Assembly (NCBI GenBank): GCA_030144725.1
Contig: JASKMD010000031.1
Span: 10,277,097 to 10,341,096, forward strand
DNA length: 64,000 nucleotides
Direction of reading: 5' to 3'
From: Haematococcus lacustris
Lineage: Eukaryota; Chlorophyta; Chlorophyceae; Chlamydomonadales; Haematococcaceae
The translations under genes were made by a program, and so were the position numbers. The notes under the pieces were generated by a model that had not been told where the DNA came from, did no database searches, and saw only the letters and a program-made list of their open reading frames with translations. Positions 54,801 to 62,575 of the stretch are shown piece by piece. Within the stretch, counting starts at the first letter, position 1. The number at the start of each line of letters is the position of its first letter.

Positions 54801-55875
54801 GCGCGCCTGGCATGCGCGCCTGAAAGCAGAGCTGGAGCAGCTGGGGTTTGTGGCCTCAGAGGCTGACTCCTGCCTGTTTACCATGGTGCGGGGCAACAGC
54901 AAGGTGCTGCTCGCTGTGTATGTTGACGACTGCCTCCTGGCTGTCAGCAAGGGGGACACAGCCACAGTGGCATGGGTGAAGGAGCAGCTTGCAGCTGTTT
55001 TCAACATCCACCAGCTGGGTTCAGCAGAGCGGTTCCTGGGCATGGAGATCAGCCGTGACCGTGCAGCTGGGCAGCTAGTGCTGAGCCAGGAGCGGTATGC
55101 CACCTCTGTGGTAGACCGCTTTGGCTTAGCTGACAGCAAGCCCCGGAGTGTGCCGCTGAGCACATCAGAGCAGTTGGTCAGGGAGGGAGAGGTGCAGCCA
55201 CACATGGGGGGGCACAGCTATGCCGAGCTGGTGGGCAGCCTCATGCACCTGGCAGTGTGCACACGGCCTGATATCGCTCAGGCTGTTGGTGTCTGTGCCA
55301 AGTATATGGCTGCACCCACTGCGCAGCACTGGCATGCACTGCGTGGTGTCCTGCGCTATGTGGCTGATTCCAGGGCTGAGGGGCTGGTGTTTGGTGCAGC
55401 TGAGGGGCTGGTTGGGTTCTGTGATGCTGATTTTGCCGGTGACACAGACACCCGTCGCAGCACCACTGGCTATGTGTTCATGCTGCATGGGGGTGCTGTG
55501 TCCTGGTCCAGCCGTCGCCAGCCTACTGTGGCTGTGAGCACCACAGAGGCAGAGTATATGGCTGCCTCTGCAGCTAGCAAGGAAGCATTGTGGTTGCGCA
55601 CCCTGGTGGCTGAGCTGGCTGTGGGCTCTGATGTGGTGCAGCCTGTCACCATCATGTGTGACAATGAGGCTGCCATCACTCTCATCAAGCATCCTATTGC
55701 CTCTGCCCAGTCCAAGCACATTGATGTGCTGCATCATTTCGTGCGTGAGCGGGCTGCCCGGGGTGAGGTGGTGTTCAAGTTCTGCGAGTCTGAAGCCAAT
55801 GTGGCAGATGGCATGACCAAGGCTCTGCCTCGTGCCAAGTTTGAGTTCTGCAAGGCAGGCATGGGCATGGTGTAG
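51811..55875 (+). CDS. Ty1/Copia polyprotein (Copia-1), 5'-truncated
   Basis: Single uninterrupted gag-pol frame. It enters in mid-Gag directly at the TIR-element junction (in-frame TAA at 51808-51810, then EAGETITQLYCRLADLC), so the first part of Gag and any start codon are lost. Domains: CCHC knuckle CFRCGKKGHIARNC (about 52204), protease WLADSGASHH (about 52650), integrase HHCC (LLHERLGHLS to CPGCQAGKAH) and catalytic core (HTDVCGPF, SDRGTEF, PYSPEQNGRAERLNR), reverse transcriptase (RWVFSVKED, DVMTAFLNG, YGLRQAPRAW, YVDDCLLAV) and RNase H (DADFAGDTDTRRSTTGY, STTEAEYMA, KHIDVLHHF). Order is PR-IN-RT-RH, diagnostic for Copia. All catalytic motifs look intact despite the 5' loss. The element cannot transpose alone for lack of a 5' LTR. 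Confidence 0.95.
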   Translation, partial: KEAGETITQLYCRLADLCTELNDAGNEIPEQQQIGCLLEALPHTVPFQIAKQALTNPLLDTPPSLAAVQQYLLGVEGEAEAVQPAQLAAMHVPRKPMGVGGAGSSGSSSKQPAAKPAATPAPDDARHANVTCFRCGKKGHIARNCREPGAKGSGAGKRAGDGGASGAGGASGAGGAGGAGGSGGAGGAASAPAGLYAASLMAMQVEHAHAPCEASHEPSSGGSQVGVGRDARSCCVAHQLGLLAPRAPCPCKPSPSLAAAAAPPGAPIAAGDSLVSSKKLWLADSGASHHITPERALLHDFRPVNQPVQIVLGKSTVRLVAYGLGSVHLTSDSGQPFTLRDVLWAPDATANYMSTVVADLAGWRVVQEGGGIRLEDRASPPTIVSGKLVGRSYQLWCTAELAVVGCEPPASLQAATAETPQLLHERLGHLSYRAMAEMVGKGMVEGVGVSAAQCKAAGSGVCPGCQAGKAHRHVADTLPSLAPPVKGVLDLVHTDVCGPFRVPSVSGLRYMLTFLDDFSRLSVVVCLKAKSDVPEAIKATVQWLETQSGRKLKALRSDRGTEFVNREVGQFCVERGIQHQQTAPYSPEQNGRAERLNRTLLEKGRCMLFSSGLPASLWPEVMRAANFLRNVSATQGRNATPWELFFGVKPNLAALRVFGARAYAHVPEHMRSKLGFKAVQGVMVGYEPGSKAYRVLVPGGKILITKDVVFDELSQNVPSAEPAGVLEVVEEGAAGLPQELDPLVSLTGVPQPGPVPAPAPAHVPVLAGEAEAAAAPGPGFMPAGTVGAGGGDGAAASAGGDGGGASAAEVSSLRRSARLSQQQPEYGSLAAAVAEPPAASVWVPRTIQEARASPLAEQWAMATDAEMESLLSYGTWELVPSPPGCRPLANRWVFSVKEDSKGNKRFKARLVVKGYLQREGVDFTELHAPVSKHATVRALLAVAAAADMELEHLDVMTAFLNGWLHEEIYMQQPAGYEDGTARVCRLRRALYGLRQAPRAWHARLKAELEQLGFVASEADSCLFTMVRGNSKVLLAVYVDDCLLAVSKGDTATVAWVKEQLAAVFNIHQLGSAERFLGMEISRDRAAGQLVLSQERYATSVVDRFGLADSKPRSVPLSTSEQLVREGEVQPHMGGHSYAELVGSLMHLAVCTRPDIAQAVGVCAKYMAAPTAQHWHALRGVLRYVADSRAEGLVFGAAEGLVGFCDADFAGDTDTRRSTTGYVFMLHGGAVSWSSRRQPTVAVSTTEAEYMAASAASKEALWLRTLVAELAVGSDVVQPVTIMCDNEAAITLIKHPIASAQSKHIDVLHHFVRERAARGEVVFKFCESEANVADGMTKALPRAKFEFCKAGMGMV

Positions 55876-55958
55876 CCGTGTGCCTGAAGTGTCTCTGGTC
55901 AAGGTCTCTGGTCTGGGTTTGTCCTTGTGTGAGGGTTAAGTGACTGTCTGAGTGGGAG

Positions 55959-56192
55959 TGTTGAAGACAAGCTGTGTCTCAGGCATGTCAGCCAGTCCCT
56001 TATAGCGTTTATAGTTTGTCTTTGAACTATGTGTGAGACCCATCTTAGCGTTTGTTCTGGGTAGAGTTCTTCACTGTTGGGTTCGTGGAGTGCTCGCTCA
56101 TCTTCTTGGGTCTCGCTGCTAACAGGTGTGTTCTATTGTAACTGTTGGGTTCGTGGAGTGCTCGCTCATCTTCTTGGGTCTCGCTGCTAACA
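55959..56192 (+). repeat. Copia-1 3' LTR
   Basis: A purine tract (gagtgggag) is followed by TGTTGAAGACAAGC, the usual TGTTG start, 83 bp past the stop codon. The end is CTGCTAACA. A 52-bp unit (actgttgggttcgtggag to gctgctaaca) is present twice, 56073-56124 and 56141-56192, so the true end may be at either copy. There is no 5' LTR to compare. Confidence 0.7.
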
Positions 56193-56424
56193 AAAAAAAA
56201 GGAAAAATCCAAAAGCTGCTGCGCTGTGGCCCGCAACCTATCCCTGCACTTATCCCTGCACCTACGCCCCAGGGCCACAGCGCAGCCGCCTTTGATTTTT
56301 TCAAAATATTTTTTCTGAAAAATATGTTTTATTTTCTGCAAACTACCATCTATCAAAATTTCAGCCCGATCGGACAAGGTCGGTAGAACGCAGGGACAAA
56401 CGCAGGGACTAAATTGTAGGAGTG

Positions 56425-56613
56425 TTGCGCCCTTCTCCCAACTGCCGGTGTCCGCAAAGCTGATGTACCCGCCTAGGGTTCCCTTGCTTATAGCTTTAGT
56501 GATGAGGCGGCCTGCCCCGTTGTGCCTTTCCTGCACCATCGGTAGTGTCTCGCTGCAGCCCGAGAGAAGGTGAGTGGCACTATCCGCTTCCCCGCAGAGT
56601 GGGCATCGGTCAT
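56425..56613 (-). pseudogene. LINE ORF2 zinc-knuckle fragment
   Basis: The - strand frame reads RCPLCGEADSATHLLSGC (Cys-x2-Cys and His-x4-Cys), then ERHNGAGRLITKAI. This is the zinc knuckle that follows reverse transcriptase in many LINE proteins. It is cut on one side by the TIR element (56424) and on the other by the Copia-2B LTR (56614). Confidence 0.7.
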
Positions 56614-57302
56614 TGTTGTGAACATGTCCTGGTGCAAAAGATATTGAGCACCGGGAGTGTGAGACATGTTTGACAGCACTTAGGCTGCAGAGTGAGAGAG
56701 TGAGACTGTCTGTCTTAAGGCAGTTAGAGGGGCAGACCTCGGCACCCTAAGCTGAGTGCCGCGTCTGTCCCTACGCTCTCTACAGGTAGGCAATGAGCAG
56801 TGTGCTTAGTGCCGTCAGCAGCTAGTTATGTAAGTAACCCTAAGCTGAGTGCCGCGTCTGTGTAGAGAGCGTAGGGACAGACGCGGCACTCAGCTTAGGG
56901 TGCTTACATAACTAACTGCTGACGGCACTAAGCACACTGCTCATTGCCTACCTGTAGAGAGCGTAGGGACAGACGCGGCACTCAGCTTAGGGTGCCGAGG
57001 TCTGCCCCTCTAACTGCCTTAAGACAGACAGTCTCACTCTCTCACTCTGCAGCCTGAGTGCTGTCAAACATGTCTCACACTCCCGGTGCTCAATATCTTT
57101 TGCACCAGGACATGTTCACAACACTCCCACTCAGTACTTAGGCCAAGAGTCTGCACAACTGCTACATCAAAACAACTGCATCAAACAACTGCAGAAAAGC
57201 TGTTACAGGTATGCAAACCTGTGCTTCACCAAGCTTCCAGTCCTGAAACACAAAGAGGCTGGATACACTAGGCTGTTTCAGGCATGTGTGCCTGTGCCTA
57301 GC

Positions 57303-59257
57303 TTAAGCTGAGCTGTATACCCCACACCCTTGCTTGCCCCAATCAAACTTGACAGCTGCGAGAGGCTTGGTGAGGAGGTCTGCCATCATGCTGCTTGTGT
57401 GACAGTAGTAGAAAGCAACCTCCCCCCTGGTAATGCGTTCCCTAACAAAATGGTGATGCACATCAATGTGCTTTGCTCGTGAGGTGGCCATGGGATTGTG
57501 AAGAAGCTGCAGAGCTGCCTGGTTGTCACACCCTATGGTGACACAACTGGCGTCTAGCTGCAGATCCCTCATCAGCTTCCTGAGCCACAGTGCCTCTTTA
57601 GCTGCATTAGATGCTGCCATGTATTCGGCTTCAGCTGTTGATAGTGCCACTGTGGGTTGCAGGCGGCTGGACCAGCTGATTGCACCGCCATTGAGAGTAA
57701 ACAAGTATCCTGTAGTGCTTCTGGCGGTGTCTTTGTCACCAGCATAGTCTGAGTCAGAGAAGCCCTGTAGTCCTGTGACACCCCCAAACAGCAGTCCATG
57801 GTCACATGTGCCCTTCAGGTAGCCCAACACATTGCATGCGGCTGCCCAGTGCTGCTTGGTGGGTGATGACATGTGCCTTGCCAGAGCACCCACTGCAAAA
57901 GCAATGTCTGGGCGTGTGCAGCATGTGAGGTACAGCAGGCTACCTACCAAGGCGCTCTAATGGTGCACTGAGGTGTCAAGTGGGTCTCCCTCCCTGACTA
58001 GCTTAATGGCTGGTGCCATAGGCACTGCCTTGCTGTGTGATGACGACATGCTATGTGTGGTGACCAGCTCATTGATGAATTGTCGCTGATCAAGCATGAT
58101 AGTGCCCTCTGCCCTGTTCCTGGTGATTTGCATGCCCAGGAACCACCTGGTGTCGCCCATGTCTTTGATGTTGAAGACAGAGGCGAGTTGCTGCTTGACA
58201 TGTGCCAGGCCTGCAGTGTCCCCCTGCTGAGTACACAGCAGACAGTCATCCACATAGACCAGGAGGTAGACTGGGCCTGATGGCAACTGCAGGGTGAACA
58301 AAGCAGGATCTGCCTGGGAAGCCTTGAACCCTATGGCAAGTAACTCCTCACAGAGGCGTGCATGCCATGCCCTGGGTGCCTGCCTCAGACCATACAAAGC
58401 CTTTTGCAGGCGACACACTGTGTTACTGCTGCCCTCCTCAAAGCCCTCTGGCTGCTGCACATAGATGACCTCATGCTCTTCAAGCTTGCCATTCAAAAAG
58501 GCTGTCTCAAAGTCAAGCATATGAATCTCCATGTTCTCGGCTGCCGCTTTGGCTAGGACTGTGCGCAGTGTGGTATGCTTGCTGACAGGTGCATACACAT
58601 CACCGACATCCACACCTGACACTTGCAGAAAGCCTTTGGCTACCAGTCGGGCCTTGAATCGCTCAATGTTGCCTGCAGCATCACGCTTAATCTTTAGTAC
58701 CCACTTAGTGGGCAAGACACGTGCACCACTGGGCCTCTCAGTCAAACACCATGTCTGGTTAGCATGCAATGACTCAAGCTCAGAGCGCATGGCCTCACGC
58801 CACATGTCAGCCTGTGGCCCTGACAAAGCCTCACTGACTGATGGGGAGTCATTGTCATGGGAGGTGGACGTGGATGTGGCATGCAGAGACAGGTGCCTGA
58901 GCCGGTGAGGTGGTTGTCGTTCCCTTGGTGGGTTGCGACGTGGTGCGGGGGCAGCAGGGGGAGCATGTGGTGCAGAGGGAGCAGGTGCAGGCAGGGGAGC
59001 AGGTGCAGGCAGGGGAGCAGGTGCAGGCTGAAGTATGTACCTGCCTATGCCAGAAGGCTGACTGCTGACAACTGTTGAGTGGCTGGGTTGTGCAAGAATG
59101 CCGCTGCCTCTGCTGCTGGCTGATCCACCAAACAGGTTGCGTCTGACCTGACTCTTGCTGTCTTCATCGTCAGACTGACCGCTGTCACTGTCATCCTGTA
59201 TGACTCTCCAATCTATAGGTCTGGACCTAGGATGTTGTGCACTGGAGCCTGGTGCGT

Positions 59258-59300
<43 letters not shown>

Positions 59301-59359
59301 TCTGTCTTGACTCCCACTGTCATCTGAGCCAGAGTCGCTGGTGTCAGTCTGCTGCTGCT

Positions 59360-59397
<38 letters not shown>

Positions 59398-62114
59398 CGT
59401 CTGTCCCCCTCACTAGAGAGTCTGGCAGGCTGCAGATCAGGCTGTGGGCTAGGTGGGTAGGGATGAAGCAGCACGCTGTCAGGCAGGACTGCTTGGCCGC
59501 CATTCCTGGTTCTGGTTAGCTCATTAGAGGCTGGTGCTAACTCATCAAAAGTCACATCCTTGCTCATCTGCTCTCTTCCATCTAGAAACACCTTGTAGGC
59601 CTTCGACCCTGGCTGTTACCCAATGAAGACTCCTGCTGCTGCCTTTGGCTGCAGCTTGCTGCGCTGATGGCGTGGGATGTGTACCCAGACCCTGCTGCCA
59701 AAGATTCTGAGTCCTGACACGTCAGGCTTAACACCGAAGAAGGCCTGCCATGGAGTCTGACTCTGACCTGTTACAGGCAGCACATTTCTGACATGGTTCG
59801 CTAACTTTGCTGCGTCAGCCCAGAACTCTAAGGGCAGGTGAGCTGCATGGAGCATGCTGCGAAGCTTCTCAACTATCGTCCTGTTCAGCCTTTCTGCTGC
59901 TCCATTCTGCTCAGGGCTGTAAGGAGCAGAATGCTGATGTAGGATACCTTTGCTGCTGCAGAAAGCCTGCACTGTCTTGTTTACATACTCGCTGCCATTA
60001 TCAGTTCTAATAGCCTTGCACTTGCTGCCAGACTGTGTCTCTAGCTGCTGGATGACTGTAATAATGCAATCTGGCACCTGGTCCTTGCTGCGAAGAGGCA
60101 TGACAACTGACATCTTGGTGAACTCATCAAGGAAAGTAGCAAGGTAGCGGCTGCCGTCCCTGGCTGCCAAGCTGAATGGGCCACACACATCCATGTGAAT
60201 CAGTCCAAGTGCAGCTGTCACAGCAGGTGCATTTGGAGATGGCAGTGGGAAGTGTACATGCCTATGCTGTTTACCTAAGACACATCCCTCACACACTGCT
60301 GGATCAGATCCTGCTGCCCGAAATTGTGAGGCTGTAGTGTCAACACCGCTGACCATATGCTCTCGCTGCATGCGTTCAAGTACAGAGTATGATGCATGAC
60401 CAAGTCTCTCATGCCACACCTTGGGGGAAACAGAAGTCCTGCTGTGGCCGCTGCTTGCTGAGTCCAGCAGATGCTGCTCCGATGTAGTCTCCTCAGGGTC
60501 TGACACTGAGGTAGGGGCAGCAAGATTAGCAGCTGACGCTGAGGTAAAGCTGCTGCATAGCTGATTGGGGAGTGACGGAAGCATGCTGATAGATGCAGCC
60601 TGGAAAGGATAGCTGTCATTCTGCTTTGATACTTGCATGCACAGGCTGTGTCCACGATAGCTGCCCTCCATCAAGCAGCTGCCCCTTTCAAAAAGAAACT
60701 TGTAGCCTGCAGCGGTGGCTTGGGCGACAGAGACAAAGTTAGCTGATGCAGAGGGTACCAGTAGAGCATTCTTAAGACACAAAGTACCCTGATCTGTCCT
60801 GAGCCAAGCATCTCCTTCACCAACTGCGTTTAGCTGATGGCCAGCTGCTGCCAGGTAAACAGGCTGTGGAGCTGGGTAGGAGAGAAAGCCGGTGAGGCTG
60901 CTGGCACTAGTGCAAATGTGTCTAGATGCTCCTGAGTCAATGAAGTAGGGCTTGTGAGGGTCGCCATCAATCAGCTGTTGCCTGGGGTTCTGAGCTGAGA
61001 CAGGCTGGCCATGTCGGCTGGTGAAAAGCCTTGCTCTGTTAGGGCTGAGGCTGCTCTTACCAGCAGCAGGGCTGTATGCTCTACCCTTGCCTGGGCTGCC
61101 AGCTCTGCCTGGGCTGTGACCAGAAGTCCTAGCTGGGCTGTCGTCAGCTCTGCCTGGGCTGGATAGCAGCATGGACCTTAGTCTCTCTCGCTGGTTCCTG
61201 TCAAAAGCACGACACTCTGACATGATGTGTCCCTCTTTGTTGCAGAAGTGGCAGGTCATGTGAGCATGTGGATTCTCTTCTCTGGTGCTGTGATCTGAGT
61301 GAGCTGGGGAGCTGCTGCGCTGCATGGCTGCGCTGCTGCTCCTGCCTGGCTGGGGCACCCTGCCCCCCCCCCTACCACGCCACCCCGACCCCCCTGAGTA
61401 ACCAGCCCCCCTGGGTGAGAATGAGGAGGAGGAAGCCCAGAGAGAGGAAGAGGAGGAGGTGTCGAGCTGCTTCTGCTGGTCCAGCTGCAGGTCTGCTTCT
61501 CGGTATTGCAGGACTGTTTTGACTTTGCTCAGGGCCAGTGCTGCGCTAGACTGATCATAGCGAAGCTGTTCCACGGTTGGTCTGAATTCATCAGGCATGG
61601 CAGCCAGCACTGACAGCACGATGGAGGTGTCAGAGGGATTGCAGTTGCATGCTCGCAGGTTGGCTTGCAGCATCTGCAGTCGGCTGAAGAATTGGGAGAT
61701 GGTCTCACCAGGGTTCAGTCTGAGCATGGACAATTGCTGTTGTAGCTGGGTCTGGTGCGCGAGGGAGGACTGGGTGTACTCAGCTTTGATATTGTCCCAT
61801 GCGACCTTGGCTGAGGCTGCAGAATCGACGGCGAAAAGGTGCTGGACACTGACGTAGCGTAGCATCATGGCTTTGGCTTTTGCGTCTGCGACGTTCTCTG
61901 CATCGCGCACAGTAAGCGCTGCTGCATAGGCATCTTGCGTAGCCTGCGAGGAGCCTTGGATAGGCGCGGTGGGCAAAGGGGTGATGCCTCTGTCGACGAT
62001 CTGAAATAGGTTGTGCTCGATGAGCGCGTTTCTGACGCGGATCTGCCAGAACTGGTAGTTATCATCAGTGAGAAGTTCGATTAGGGCTCCCGGCCCGATC
62101 GACGAAGCCGCCAT
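57303..62114 (-). CDS. Copia-2A gag-pol with two in-frame stop codons
   Basis: Starts at ATG 62114 (MAASSIGPG). Gag with ETISQFFSRLQML, knuckle CHFCNKEGHIMSEC, protease FIDSGASRH, integrase (WHERLGHAS, CEGCVLGKQH, HMDVCGPF, TDNGSEY, PYSPEQNGAAERLNR), reverse transcriptase (KWVLKIKRD, DFETAFLNG, YGLRQAPRAW, YVDDCLLCT) and RNase H (DSDYAGDKDTARSTTGY, STAEAEYMA, KHIDVHHHF). TAA at 59616-59618 falls in the integrase C-terminus (GVFIG stop QPGSKAY). TAG at 57957-57959 falls between RT and RNase H (DTSVHH stop SALVGS). The frame is otherwise unbroken across both. At each place the related Copia-1 has Tyr (GYEPGSKAY; HSYAELVGS). Copia-2A may be a dead copy mobilised in trans, or the stops may be read through. 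Confidence 0.9.
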
Positions 62115-62187
62115 CGCCGAACGACTAACTGTCGAACGCACGACCCCTTCCCGGCGACTTACTGGTGCCTTTCACGCGTCTGCGTGC

Positions 62188-62202
62188 GTGGGCCCATAAC
62201 CC
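62188..62202 (-). promoter_or_regulatory. Copia-2A primer-binding site
   Basis: Directly after the 5' LTR the element reads GGGTTATGGGCCCA. This is complementary to the anticodon stem-loop of eukaryotic initiator tRNA-Met (TGGGCCCATAACCC), not to its CCA end. Drosophila copia and yeast Ty5 prime from this same internal tRNA region. Confidence 0.75.
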
Positions 62203-62487
62203 TGTCGAGAGCGTAGGGACAGACGCGGCACTCAGCTTAGGGTGCTTACATAACTAACTGCTGACGGCACTAAGCACACTGCTCATTGCCTACCTGTAGA
62301 GAGCGTAGGGACAGACGCGGCACTCAGCTTAGGGTGCCGAGGTCTGCCCCTCTAACTGCCTTAAGACAGACAGTCTCACTCTCTCACTCTGCAGCCTGAG
62401 TGCTGTCAAACATGTCTCACACTCCCGGTGCTCAATATCTTTTGCACCAGGACATGTTCACAACAGTCTGTCCCTACGCTCTCTACA

Positions 62488-62502
62488 GGGTTATGGGCCC
62501 AC
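62488..62502 (+). promoter_or_regulatory. Copia-2B primer-binding site
   Basis: The same GGGTTATGGGCCCA motif, immediately after the resumed LTR end (ctctctaca). See the Copia-2A site. Confidence 0.75.
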
Positions 62503-62575
62503 GCACGCAGACGCGTGAAAGGCACCAGTAAGTCGCCGGGAAGGGGTCGTGCGTTCGACAGTTAGTCGTTCGGCG

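Larger units (their letters stand above)
51536..56424. mobile_element. TIR element carrying a truncated Copia
   Basis: Left end CACTCCTACAATTTAGTCCC and right end its inverted match; the inverted repeats extend about 100 bp (through gtccgatcgggctgaaa). An internal segment of about 160 bp (gaaaaatccaaaagctgctg to actaccatctat) occurs twice in direct orientation, at about 51650-51808 and 56195-56353, on either side of the Copia insert. Removing 51536-56424 and one 2-bp AA/TT duplication restores the LINE reading frame on the - strand. The ends are CACTCC, reminiscent of CACTA elements, but the 2-bp duplication does not fit that class. Confidence 0.7.
56861..62465 (-). mobile_element. Copia-2A, full-length, nested in Copia-2B LTR
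   Basis: LTRs of 263 bp lie at 56861-57123 (3') and 62203-62465 (5') and differ at one position by eye (TGTA versus TGTC near the inner edge). The 5-bp target duplication is GTCTG. The LTR starts TGTTGTGAAC and contains a direct duplication of about 43 bp (caccctaagctgagtgccgc to cgctctctaca). A polypurine tract, gagtgggag, abuts the 3' LTR. Near-identical LTRs imply a very recent insertion. Confidence 0.95.

Noticed and set aside
57303..62114. Alternative genetic code reading TAA/TAG as an amino acid
   Set aside because: BBS4, PBD1 and RAB3GAP2-type genes end normally at TAG, TAA and TGA with family-typical C-termini, so the code appears standard; only local read-through or mutation remains possible.
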